Of a DNA stretch of 51,346 bases, positions 17,274-25,377 are shown piece by piece. The stretch comes from Planctomycetota bacterium (lineage in GTDB: Bacteria > Planctomycetota > Brocadiia > Brocadiales > Brocadiaceae), in the NCBI GenBank assembly GCA_016188675.1, contig JACPHJ010000035.1, forward strand, positions 1 through 51,346, given 5' to 3'. The position numbers were made by a program, and so were the translations under genes. The notes under the pieces were generated by a model. That model was not told the DNA's origin. It saw nothing but the letters and a program-made list of their open reading frames with translations, and made no database searches. How positions within the stretch are numbered: position 1 is the first letter of the stretch; each line of letters opens with the position of its first letter.

Positions 17274-17486
17274 TTACCACTTTAACCCCAATTTTTCTGC
17301 TACCTCTTCGACAGGTATCCTTTCTTTTGATTGTAAAGATTCTTTTAATTCTTTTTCTATTTCCGTCCTTAATTCAAGCCCATAATCAGGATCTATCGCT
17401 TCCTTAACAACATTCCTGATAAGGGTTTTTAGTTCTCCAACTGTCATATCACCGACCCTTTTTTTGTCTATCGCTTCTGGAGTCAT
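17274..17486 (-). CDS. Small antitoxin-like protein (partner of RelE/ParE toxins)
   Basis: 70 residues with ribosome site AAAGGAA eight bases upstream. The pattern M-T-V-G-E-L-K-T-L-I-R-x-V-V-K-E-A ... G-L-E-L-R-x-E-I-x-x-x-L-K-E-S-L ... R-I-P-V-E-E-V-A-E-K-L-G-L resembles a widespread short family usually encoded just before a RelE-like toxin. The helical N-terminal part would dimerise and the C-terminal tail would wrap the toxin (family knowledge). Here the toxin gene is 1.3 kb downstream. An 8-bp inverted repeat lies 47-79 bases upstream. Confidence 0.7.
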   Translation of the reverse strand: MTPEAIDKKRVGDMTVGELKTLIRNVVKEAIDPDYGLELRTEIEKELKESLQSKERIPVEEVAEKLGLKW

Positions 17487-17532
17487 TTTTAATTCCTTTC
17501 TTTAAAAGCGTTGTTATTTGAGTCATACTATC

Positions 17533-17565
17533 CAAGAACATGTGATGAAACACCTTGTGTTCTTG
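17533..17565 (-). promoter_or_regulatory. Inverted repeat upstream of the antitoxin gene, candidate operator
   Basis: CAAGAACA and TGTTCTTG are separated by 17 bases, in the 175-base gap between the helicase stop and the antitoxin start. Its position fits a site for autoregulation, or a terminator of the helicase transcript read from the other side; there is no T-run. Confidence 0.4.
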
Positions 17566-17661
17566 CTATGATAACTTAATAATACAAAAGACACGAGAAA
17601 GCATCAATAGTATTATTTTGAAATTGTTAAGAAGTGCATGGAGTATCCTTTTGTTAGGAAA

Positions 17662-20600
17662 TCAAATAGACACGGCCTTACCCAACCTGAGGAAGATGAG
17701 CTTGAATTCGGGGTTGTCTATATTGAGGCAACGTTTGACGGCCTCGATATAAACATCTCTCTGATAGTTGTATTTAGCCGCCTTCACTGGAAGTTCGTCT
17801 GATTTGACGTGATCTGTCTTGTAATCGGCAATGATGATACGGTCATCTATTTTGTAAAGGATATCAATGGTACCCCTCATGATCTGCCCATCCCAGTTGA
17901 GCAGGATGGGGATTTCGCGTCCAAGTATTTCAGCATTCTGTAATTCCCTGTATGCCTCTGAGCCAATGAAGTTGGAGAGTATCTTTATTACCTCAGCTTT
18001 TATTAGTTCTGTGTCATTAATTTTTTCAATGGGGAGTTCCCATTTTATGGCTGATTCGACCGACCTTTCGAGTTCTTCTTTTGCCCCTTGAAAATCCCAT
18101 CCTTCCAATACCCTGTGGCAGACAGAGCCGACTATTGCGGCGTAGCTTAAACTAACCTCCGTAGCCTTCTCAACCTCACTCAGAATAGCAGGAGGCTCTC
18201 CCGGAATTGCTTCTTTCCTGGAAATGGCGGGTGGAGAAGTGAAAAGTGACGTCTGTGTTGCTACAACCATTGCATCCCTTCGTTTCTTCCATGTTTCTAT
18301 AAAGGATGTCCAATCAACATCCATTTCCTTTTCTTTTTGAAGTTTTAAGGGACGATGTGTCCCATCAAACCTGAAATGCTCTACGAAGATATCTGAATTA
18401 CCTAAAGGGAATTTTCCTTTTGAAATACCCCTCAACCTCTCCCGCAAGGGGAGAGGGAATTTTTCCTCACCTGTTTTATCTTCCTCCTTTGTTTTGTTCC
18501 CCTCCTCAGATGGAAGGTCTCCTGCATTTCCCCTCCCTTGCCTGTCCTGAGCGAAGCCGAAGGAATGGGAGGGGTTAGAGGAAGGTGATAAACTTTCATC
18601 TTCCTTTGTGAGACTGTGGCTCATAAATGTTTCATTGCCAAGCTCAATGCCTACGGCATTTTTTACAGCCTTTGTAATTAGTCCCATATATGATTTGTCG
18701 TCATCCTTCAATGCGCCGGCAAGGATTAATCGTTCCTTTGCCCGGGTCATAGCCACGTACAGGACACGTTTCTCCTCCTCCCATGAGCGGTCGTTCAATT
18801 TTTTTTCAATTACGATACTTTGAAGATTTCTTGCCTGTTGGTTTCCTTTGCCGATTACGATGCCCGTTGTGGATGTAGTCCAATCAAAAACTGTCAAGTC
18901 CAGTTCTTCATTGTCATTTCTCACCTCACCATGCAGGTTGCCGAGGATTACAACGGGAAATTCAAGTCCCTTCGATTTGTGGATTGACAGGATTTTCACG
19001 ACATCCAGTGTTTCATCCGAAAGGGGGCTTTCCCCTTCTTCTTTCGCCTCTTTTATCCGCATCTTGATGCGCTCTATGAATGTTTTTAAAGAGATACCTT
19101 CGGATTGTTCCATGTCGCATGCCATCTGGTAAAGCTTCCAGGTGTTGGCCAGCTTTTGTTCACCATGCCAGGCACATGCCGTGATCTCGGCAATATGGGT
19201 ATTTTCGATAATTTCAGTAATGAGTTGTGAGACGGGGATTATGCCAGCGCGTGCATGAATTTTTCGTAAGAAATCGTAGAATGGTTCTGCAATTTTTCTT
19301 AAATCTGAAAATAAGTTTTTTACCCCCTCTATTTCCCCCCCTTGAGAAGGGGGGGATGGGGGGGTAATTGATGGTAATCCGGGTTTCTTCACTCCTTGCG
19401 AAGGTGAGGATAGAGGATGGGTATTTATATCATTTTCATTTGTAAGCCCGAAACTTATAGGGGTTTCACCTGAAATAGACTTGCGGTAGTCCAATAAGTG
19501 ATTTTCCTTCAGTTCGTATATTTCTCGGTCCGTTAAGCCCACGATTGGCGAGCGAAGTACGCCTACCAGGGCAATCGTATCGTGTGGATTTTCTATGATG
19601 CGCAGGAGGTTCGTAAAATCGAGGATTTCCTGTGTGGTGTAAAAGTATTTTTCTCCTTCCACAATGTACGGAATACCGTATCGTTTGAGGGCCTCTACAT
19701 ACGGCCTTACCTGGGTAAATGCCCGCAGAAGTAGGGAGACGTCTTTGTATCTAAGCTTCTGAATCCCGTTTTCGGCTGCTCTATCTTCAATAATCCCGTT
19801 ATCCACGTGTTTTCTAATCCACCGTGCGATCCACTCAGCCTCAGCCTCTCTGGCCTCATCGGCCTTGAGTTTTTCTCCTTCTTTATCTAAAACGAGAACA
19901 ATCTCGACTTTTTGCGAGGGGTGTTTTTTTTGTCTATTTGCATGGATAGGGACGTAGCGGGGTTGCAGGCCAGGTTGTTCCACCATGATCCTTCCGTCAA
20001 ATAATTGGTTTACAACCTCAATGATGCCGGCATGACTCCTGAAGTTTTCTTGTAATTTCAATGTCTCGTCATGTCCACATACCTGTTTTACCACTTGCTC
20101 ATAAGCCTCGATATCCGCCCTGCGGAAGGCATAAATGGATTGTTTGGGGTCGCCCACGATAAAAAGCTTTCCCGGTTCGAGGGTTACTTTACGGGTATCT
20201 TTGCTGTAATGACCCAACGCCTCGGAAAGAAAAAGAACGATTTCGTATTGGACCGGGTCGGTGTCCTGAAACTCATCAACGAGTATAGCCCTGAATTCGT
20301 TCTTAAGCTTTTCACGGATATGACGATATGCCTTGTTTTGCAGCAAATCTCTGGTCAGTGTGAGAAGACCGTCGAAAGAGACATAGCCCTGTGATAAATA
20401 GGCCTGCCTGAATCCCTTTGCAAAAGGGAGAATGAGGCCTATTGTTGTTGTGACAAATGCCTCATCAACGGTTCTCAATTTCCTAAGGAGGGTATGACAT
20501 TCCTTTACAAGTTCTTGTGCGGCTGAAAATCCATCATCTGTCCAGCCAGACCTTGCCTCAGATGGATTTTTATCGAGGTCGTACTCCAGCGTATTCAAAT

Positions 20601-21426
20601 AACTGATGCCTTGTTTTTTTATTTCATCAAAAATTTTCAGGAGTTCATTTAATTGTGTGAGGAGATTGTTGTTGGGTTTTTGGCAGGAGGGAATAATGGT
20701 AAGAATATCGGCAATTAAGGAGTCTATCAAAGGTCGAATGTTTGATGTATCACGAGTCCCCGTTGTAAGGGCGCCTAATGGGATGGTAAATCCTGACAAC
20801 CGTTTGGCTAACTCCTTGAGAGCCGCGATGTCCGTTCGTTTGAGTACATATTTCCAGATGTTTGCATGAGGCGAATTAAGCACAAGTTCCGTTTCGAGCC
20901 ACTTTGTCCATTCTTTATCAAACAATTCATCAAAGACGTCTCCTTCATCCACTATAAACCCAGGTACCACTCCTGATTCAATGGGATAAAGGCGCAGTAT
21001 ATAGGCCGCAAAGCTGTGGATAGTGCCAATAAGGGACTTGTCAATATCCTCCAGTGACTTCTTTGCACGGCGTACGACCTCACCGGGTGTTGTCTGGTAA
21101 AAATCACGAATATCCGAAAGAAGCTCTTCAGTTTTTTTCCCCTCTTCCTGTGAGGTATGTCCATTGATAAATGATACGATCTTTTCAAGTTCTTGTATCA
21201 GTCGTATCTTCATTTCACCGGCGGCCTTTTCTGTGAAGGTCATGGCGACTATCCTGGTAATGGGACTTTCTTCCGTTTGGAATCTTTTGTGACCTAAGAG
21301 CAGGTGTAGTATCCGATCTACGAGAAGGGTGGTCTTGCCGGTTCCCGCGCCAGCCGTTACAACGATGTTTTTATCCTGTTCGGATACGGCAAGTTTTCGT
21401 ATGTCGTTATCAATGGGTTTTGACAT
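17662..21426 (-). CDS. UvrD/RecB-type helicase-nuclease (AddA-like)
   Basis: 1254 residues from the ATG at 21426. The frame is open upstream, but that part is made of dispersed repeats. The superfamily-1 motifs are present: A-G-A-G-T-G-K-T-T (about 25), V-D-E-F-Q-D-T-D-P (about 380), V-G-D-P-K-Q-S-I-Y-A-F-R-R, S-I-H-K-S-K-G-L-E-F-P and V-A-M-T-R-A-K-E-R-L. The C-terminus has a RecB-family nuclease site: G-T-I-D-I-L (about 1185) and I-A-D-Y-K-T-D (about 1199). It should unwind and degrade DNA ends in double-strand-break repair. No addB/rexB partner is next to it. Three stretches of low-complexity coding DNA (19326-19371, 18533-18573, 18425-18456) match dispersed repeats and add residues in frame. 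Confidence 0.9.
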   Translation of the reverse strand: MSKPIDNDIRKLAVSEQDKNIVVTAGAGTGKTTLLVDRILHLLLGHKRFQTEESPITRIVAMTFTEKAAGEMKIRLIQELEKIVSFINGHTSQEEGKKTEELLSDIRDFYQTTPGEVVRRAKKSLEDIDKSLIGTIHSFAAYILRLYPIESGVVPGFIVDEGDVFDELFDKEWTKWLETELVLNSPHANIWKYVLKRTDIAALKELAKRLSGFTIPLGALTTGTRDTSNIRPLIDSLIADILTIIPSCQKPNNNLLTQLNELLKIFDEIKKQGISYLNTLEYDLDKNPSEARSGWTDDGFSAAQELVKECHTLLRKLRTVDEAFVTTTIGLILPFAKGFRQAYLSQGYVSFDGLLTLTRDLLQNKAYRHIREKLKNEFRAILVDEFQDTDPVQYEIVLFLSEALGHYSKDTRKVTLEPGKLFIVGDPKQSIYAFRRADIEAYEQVVKQVCGHDETLKLQENFRSHAGIIEVVNQLFDGRIMVEQPGLQPRYVPIHANRQKKHPSQKVEIVLVLDKEGEKLKADEAREAEAEWIARWIRKHVDNGIIEDRAAENGIQKLRYKDVSLLLRAFTQVRPYVEALKRYGIPYIVEGEKYFYTTQEILDFTNLLRIIENPHDTIALVGVLRSPIVGLTDREIYELKENHLLDYRKSISGETPISFGLTNENDINTHPLSSPSQGVKKPGLPSITPPSPPSQGGEIEGVKNLFSDLRKIAEPFYDFLRKIHARAGIIPVSQLITEIIENTHIAEITACAWHGEQKLANTWKLYQMACDMEQSEGISLKTFIERIKMRIKEAKEEGESPLSDETLDVVKILSIHKSKGLEFPVVILGNLHGEVRNDNEELDLTVFDWTTSTTGIVIGKGNQQARNLQSIVIEKKLNDRSWEEEKRVLYVAMTRAKERLILAGALKDDDKSYMGLITKAVKNAVGIELGNETFMSHSLTKEDESLSPSSNPSHSFGFAQDRQGRGNAGDLPSEEGNKTKEEDKTGEEKFPLPLRERLRGISKGKFPLGNSDIFVEHFRFDGTHRPLKLQKEKEMDVDWTSFIETWKKRRDAMVVATQTSLFTSPPAISRKEAIPGEPPAILSEVEKATEVSLSYAAIVGSVCHRVLEGWDFQGAKEELERSVESAIKWELPIEKINDTELIKAEVIKILSNFIGSEAYRELQNAEILGREIPILLNWDGQIMRGTIDILYKIDDRIIIADYKTDHVKSDELPVKAAKYNYQRDVYIEAVKRCLNIDNPEFKLIFLRLGKAVSI
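18425..18456 (-). repeat. Dispersed 'CTCTCCC...GGGAGAG' palindrome inside the helicase-nuclease gene
   Basis: CCCTCAACCTCTCCCGCAAGGGGAGAGG type sequence; related text occurs between genes at about 44547-44580. It is translated on the minus strand as part of F-P-L-P-L-R-E-R-L-R-G. Confidence 0.7.
18533..18573 (-). repeat. Dispersed 'CCTGTCCTGAGCGAAGCCGAAGG' type repeat inside the helicase-nuclease gene
   Basis: The core CCTGTCCTGAG...CGAAGG recurs in the intergenic block at 37110-37135. Here it encodes S-F-G-F-A-Q-D-R-Q-G-R in frame. Confidence 0.7.
19326..19371 (-). repeat. Poly-C/poly-G dispersed repeat inside the helicase-nuclease gene
   Basis: CCCCCCTTGAGAAGGGGGGG with flanking G/C runs, read in frame on the minus strand as P-P-S-P-P-S-Q-G-G-E. 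It belongs to the same broad family as the CCCCTT elements at 47032 and 49617. Confidence 0.75.
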
Positions 21427-21444
21427 TTTAGAAGGAACAACAGA

Positions 21445-21528
21445 AACCACAGATTTCTCAGATGGCACAGATTTTACAATGCCGAATTTACAGATTATTA
21501 GTTTCTTTTGTCTGTGTAATCTGTGGTT
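21445..21528. repeat. Imperfect inverted repeat AACCACAGATT ... AATCTGTGGTT
   Basis: 11-base perfect outer arms enclose further CACAGATTTT/ CTGTGTAATCTG copies. It lies just upstream of the helicase-nuclease start and explains the spurious open frame there. Confidence 0.7.
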
Positions 21529-21554
21529 ATAAACTTGTTTGGCGACTGAAAAAT

Positions 21555-21593
21555 AATCCCCCTTACCCTTTATCTGTTGGGATAAGGGGGGAT
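21555..21593. repeat. Inverted repeat AATCCCCCTTA ... TAAGGGGGATT
   Basis: 11-base perfect arms with a 17-base loop, in the gap between the helicase-nuclease and the regulatory-domain protein. A member of the dispersed C-run/G-run family. Confidence 0.75.
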
Positions 21594-21665
21594 TGTCTTG
21601 TTTGGAGAAACTGTTATAGTGACGTCTTAACTCACAGGAATAATACAATCACTCCATCGCACGGA

Positions 21666-22646
21666 CTATCTTCCTGAAGATGCTTTTTTGATTTTCTTGC
21701 TTGTTCTCTTTAGATCAATCTCAACTTCTTTTGCTTCTCTCTCTCCAAGACTTATCGTCTGTTTTGCTCTTTTGTAACCCTTCTTCCTTGCAATGAGTAT
21801 ATAAGTGTCTGCCTCTAAATCCGTAAATTCAAAGAATCCGTCTGCATCTGAGGATGTGATACTATCGTAGCCTGTTTTGACCCCTTTGAGCTTTAGATTC
21901 GCAGATTCAATTGGGTTACCTCTGATATTTAAAACATAGCCATATATTTTGGCTTTCGCAATTTTTTCCAGGATGAGTGTTCCAAGGTTTAGCGTTTCAT
22001 TCTGTTTAAGGGTTATGTCCAATGTTTCTGTATTGTAGCCTTCTTTTTCGTATGTGAGTGTGTAGCTTCCTGCTGTAAGATTCGTAAATTCATAATAGCC
22101 GTCTACATTTGTTTCGGTGCTATCTGAAAGATTACCACCTTCAATAGTTATCGTGACTCCCTGCAGTGCATTTTCATCAATATCCGCAACATAGCCGAAG
22201 ATTGTAGTTTGCACGATTTCTTCCTCTTCCAAAGTAAACGTTCCAAGATCTCGCACGTCATTTTCTTTAAGGTTTATATCCAGGGTATCGGTTTGGTAGC
22301 CCTCTTTCTCGTATGTAAGCGTATAATATCCTGCGGCAAGGTTTGTAAATTCGTAATAGCCTTCTGCATTTGTTTCGGTACGATTTGAAAAGGTATTTCC
22401 TGCAATAGTCACTATGACTCCTTGCAGGACATTTCCATTGGAATCACTCACATATCCGGAGACATCACTGAATCCCTCTGGAATCTGTGGTAATGTTGGC
22501 GCTGGTGCAGTTGATTTAACGCCTCTCTCTGTTGATGCGAATGCAGAGAGGTTAACGATTGCTGTAACAGAAAATAAAACCACGACTGCCATGAACCACA
22601 AAAAAATAAATCTGTTCCATGAAAGATCGAAGGATTTGTTTTTCAT
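21666..22646 (-). CDS. Exported protein of three tandem carboxypeptidase-regulatory-like domains
   Basis: 326 residues; ribosome site AAAGGAG. A membrane segment or signal peptide at about 12-36 precedes three repeats of about 85 residues (starting near 62, 147 and 233). Each has the pattern G-Y-V-x-D/N-x-x-G-N-x-x-x-G-V-x-V-T-I ... T-x-A-E/D-G-Y-Y-E-F-T-N-L-x-A-G-x-Y-T-L-x-x-x-K-x-G-Y. Units 1 and 2 are close in DNA and protein, unit 3 is more diverged. The fold is a beta-sandwich used as a spacer or binding module on the cell surface. The C-terminus is very basic (K-R-T-S-K-K-I-K-K). The specific role is unknown. Confidence 0.8.
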   Translation of the reverse strand: MKNKSFDLSWNRFIFLWFMAVVVLFSVTAIVNLSAFASTERGVKSTAPAPTLPQIPEGFSDVSGYVSDSNGNVLQGVIVTIAGNTFSNRTETNAEGYYEFTNLAAGYYTLTYEKEGYQTDTLDINLKENDVRDLGTFTLEEEEIVQTTIFGYVADIDENALQGVTITIEGGNLSDSTETNVDGYYEFTNLTAGSYTLTYEKEGYNTETLDITLKQNETLNLGTLILEKIAKAKIYGYVLNIRGNPIESANLKLKGVKTGYDSITSSDADGFFEFTDLEADTYILIARKKGYKRAKQTISLGEREAKEVEIDLKRTSKKIKKASSGR

Positions 22647-22861
22647 AATCTTAACGTCTCCTTTCCGGTAAATTGTAAGACCTATTTATGATCCATTTGA
22701 GTTGATGTTCTGTGATGGGTTTGTAATTTTATCTAATTGTATGATTTTTTGCTATTCTGGAAGTTTATAACTTCTTTTATTTTAAAAGCAAGAAAAAAAT
22801 GCGCCCTTTATAATTTTTGATGTTATCTTCATTTACGCAAAATTATAGGCGTCCTTCCAGC

Positions 22862-23908
22862 TTATTCAGAATGGATTATTATAAATCCTTCCTCATTTAA
22901 GTTTCCGGTGATATTGATAGTTACGGGCAAAAACAACTTTACAATCCCGATGTTCGTTAGTAGATGTTGTGTAATTCTGGGCGTGATAAATTGCGACGTC
23001 CCTTTCGTGAGGGCAAGGGGGATGATGAGTTGATCGGCCAGATATTCGTCAATGACGCCCCTGGTTTTTAGAAAGCGGAAGAATTCATTGCAGGCTTCAT
23101 CGGCAACCGTTTCGGCGCGTTTCCCAATGGCACCTAAGCTAAAATAACAACACTGGCTGTGTTCGAATTTCCCTGTCAGCAGGAGCATTGTTCCCTTTCC
23201 AAATGATGGGATTTCTTCCAGGGATATTTCGTGTGGTATGTTGTGCTCTAAAAGCCGTTTCTTTGCCTGTAACTGCTGTCGTTGAGCAATATTTATGTCC
23301 AGGTTGCTTACTGAGGATATGCCCTTTACCTGAATGAGCTTTCCTCTGTTCTCGATTTGTAACGGATGCTGCGGGCTTTTTGGTGTTATTTTGATTGAAA
23401 TCTCACCACCGCCGCGGGGATAGAATCCGGCCTTAAGAGTTTGTATCTCTGCATCAAAGCCAATCTTTTTGAGAAAGTACAACCACTGCTGCCTGAGGTA
23501 GTCTACACAGGGACTGTGGGTGACGTGTGTGCCGCCAATAATGGTAATTGAAGAGGGTTTGTGCGCCAGACTCAGCGGGTAGAAGATGGTTTGTAAAACA
23601 AGAGAGACAGAACCTGCTGTGCCAATGTTGAAATGATACGTACCGGCTTGTGTTTCGCCCGGGTAGAATTTAAGGTCTGTGGACCGGAGTTGATTCCCTG
23701 TGACCTCGGCATTGCAGATTTGGGCGGTAGAGTTGACAGCTTGAAGATGCTGGTAGCTGAGACCGGGTACTTTTCTATTGGCACGGATGTTATATATCTC
23801 AAAAGGTTTTTTTGTAATTGCCGATAGTGAAAGGGCTGTACGCAGGATTTGTCCACCGCCTTCGCCAAAAGAGCCATCGATTTTTATTATATCTCCGTGC
23901 ATATTCAT
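22862..23908 (-). CDS. rtcA: RNA 3'-terminal phosphate cyclase
   Basis: 348 residues, the normal RtcA length. The N-terminus has I-D-G-S-F-G-E-G-G-G-Q-I-L-R-T-A-L, then the central R-G-G-G-E and H-x-x-x-D-x-L segment (H-S-P-C-V-D-Y-L). The C-terminal H-L-L-T-N nearby supplies the likely nucleotidylated histidine. RtcA converts RNA 3'-phosphates into 2',3'-cyclic phosphates with ATP. There is no rtcB ligase or rtcR regulator in the window. The terminator hairpin of the cytochrome gene lies only 19 bases upstream, so its promoter must be short or overlap that hairpin. Confidence 0.93.
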   Translation of the reverse strand: MNMHGDIIKIDGSFGEGGGQILRTALSLSAITKKPFEIYNIRANRKVPGLSYQHLQAVNSTAQICNAEVTGNQLRSTDLKFYPGETQAGTYHFNIGTAGSVSLVLQTIFYPLSLAHKPSSITIIGGTHVTHSPCVDYLRQQWLYFLKKIGFDAEIQTLKAGFYPRGGGEISIKITPKSPQHPLQIENRGKLIQVKGISSVSNLDINIAQRQQLQAKKRLLEHNIPHEISLEEIPSFGKGTMLLLTGKFEHSQCCYFSLGAIGKRAETVADEACNEFFRFLKTRGVIDEYLADQLIIPLALTKGTSQFITPRITQHLLTNIGIVKLFLPVTINITGNLNEEGFIIIHSE

Positions 23909-23926
23909 TCTTCATATTCAAAAGAA

Positions 23927-23956
23927 AAGGGTAGAACATTTTCATGTTCTACCCTT
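23927..23956 (-). terminator. Rho-independent terminator of the cytochrome c gene
   Basis: A perfect 13-bp stem (AAGGGTAGAACAT / ATGTTCTACCCTT) with a four-base loop is followed on the minus strand by TTTTCTTT. It lies 44 bases past the cytochrome stop and just before rtcA. Confidence 0.85.
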
Positions 23957-23999
23957 CTTGCTTTATAGTGTTTTTTAAAACCTGTTGATAGATTTTAAT

Positions 24000-24344
24000 T
24001 TATTTGGAAAATCCCCGAACTACCGTGATGAGGGCGTCAAGATCGGCAAGATCGACCCCAAGGTCTGAGAGTTTTACATAATTGGGATTCTTTGTGCCAT
24101 TGGTCATTGATTCCTTCATCTGCGCATCCGTCCTGGACTTTTGATAATCAGCGCTGGAAAAATCAGGCACACCGAATTGTTTTCCGGCCTCGCTCCCTTT
24201 GCCATCTGGGCCGTGGCACAACTCACAGGTGTCTTTGTAAGTCTTGTTAACATCTGCTGCATTTACTGTAGAACTGGCAAGTCCGAGATATAAACCAAAC
24301 ATCGTTGCAACAGGTATTGCATAATAACTAAAAATCTTTTTCAA
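24000..24344 (-). CDS. Small secreted cytochrome c (class I-like)
   Basis: 114 residues from a TTG start with a strong AGGAGG eight bases upstream. A signal peptide (cleavage near V-N-A-A-D) precedes one haem site, C-E-L-C-H-G-P-D-G-K-G. The usual axial-ligand segment after the T-N-G turn, normally carrying M-P or similar, reads T-N-G-T-K-N-P-N-Y-V-K-L and has no methionine. The only mature methionines are in D-A-Q-M-K-E-S-M, just before it. The mature protein has no other His. It is probably a periplasmic electron carrier with an unusual sixth ligand. A terminator follows. Confidence 0.85.
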   Translation of the reverse strand: MKKIFSYYAIPVATMFGLYLGLASSTVNAADVNKTYKDTCELCHGPDGKGSEAGKQFGVPDFSSADYQKSRTDAQMKESMTNGTKNPNYVKLSDLGVDLADLDALITVVRGFSK

Positions 24345-24454
24345 CGAAATATCCTCCTAAAATATAATGTTATTTATGTAAAATTACGGCATAATTTTGA
24401 TTCGTAATAAATTTCATGATGCTTTCCAGAAATGCTCATCACCTCCATTCGGGT

Positions 24455-24958
24455 TTATTCTTTTATCTTCGATTCTATAAATTTTATGACGTTTTCCAAA
24501 TCGGGTTTTTTAAAAGTGGGTATAGGAGACCCCGTTTTTGTTTCGCTTGCAATTTTTAAATGGTTTTTACGTTCTTTGTTCGCTGATTCTATTTGTCCGT
24601 AATTGTTATAAATCTCGATGTAAGGGTATTGCCATTTTTTATACCCTTCGACAAGCACGACGTCAACATCGCGATAATTATGTTTAATGATATCTTTTAT
24701 TGACGGAGATCTTTGGTTTACCCGTTTTATGATTGCCAGCTTTTCAGGTGAGGATATAGAAACTACATCCGCCCCTGCCTGATAGTATGTATAAGTATCC
24801 TTTCCCTCGTAATCAATTTCAAAGTAAGGGATGTTGTATTTAATGGTACCAACCCGATATCCCTTTTTTTTCAAACGAGGTATAATAAGTTTAATAAGTG
24901 TAGTCTTGCCTACATTTTGTTTACCAATGACCAAAACTACGGGAATATCCTTTGACAA
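24455..24958 (-). CDS. mobB: Molybdopterin-guanine dinucleotide biosynthesis adaptor protein MobB
   Basis: 167 residues, standard length. Walker A G-K-Q-N-V-G-K-T-T is at about 12-20. The V-G-T-I-K-Y segment usually contains H (T-I-K-H in the family), and V-L-V-E-G-Y-K-K follows further on. MobB binds GTP and aids MobA in attaching GMP to molybdopterin for enzymes such as nitrate or formate oxidoreductases, which fits a respiratory organism. It is separated by 110 bases from the downstream cytochrome gene on the same strand. Confidence 0.88.
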   Translation of the reverse strand: MSKDIPVVLVIGKQNVGKTTLIKLIIPRLKKKGYRVGTIKYNIPYFEIDYEGKDTYTYYQAGADVVSISSPEKLAIIKRVNQRSPSIKDIIKHNYRDVDVVLVEGYKKWQYPYIEIYNNYGQIESANKERKNHLKIASETKTGSPIPTFKKPDLENVIKFIESKIKE

Positions 24959-25377
24959 CGTATATTTACTTTTTTCTCTGTTTTAGACTATAACTTTATG
25001 ATATAAACCTTCAGGATTGTTATGTGAATTATTGTTTAATAATTAAATACTACTGTAATGAGGAGCAATATTTGTGCTTCTCCCTGAAATATTTTTGTAA
25101 AATTTTAATGCCAAAACGAATTAATCCTAGCATCTCTATAATAGGGTGTCAAGCACTTTTATATTGATAACCGGTTGTTCATGTAATGCTTGTTTAAAGC
25201 GGGAAAATTTGCTATATATAATTACCTGGCAGAAATCTGTAAATGATTGGGTATGTAAAATAAGGAACAAATTCGATAGTATTTTTTGTTTAACGGATAT
25301 TGTGTTAAGGTATATTTTAATTGTATAGGAATTTTCATTTTTTTTATTCGTGGAACTAATTTGCGGTGGAGGGGTAG
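24959..25377. other. Intergenic region between mobB and the moxR-bat operon
   Basis: 419 bases, very AT-rich, with no plausible protein gene. It must hold the divergent promoters of mobB and moxR. A TATATT box at about 25311 and a TATAAT at 25138-25143 (CTATAATAG) are candidates. The moxR end carries GGAGGGG right before the start codon. No hairpin, tRNA or repeat of the dispersed families was seen. Confidence 0.5.

Noticed and set aside
21427-21648. N-terminal extension of the helicase-nuclease frame
   Set aside because: It consists of inverted repeats (21445-21528, 21555-21593) and the next ATG directly precedes the conserved N-terminal motif.
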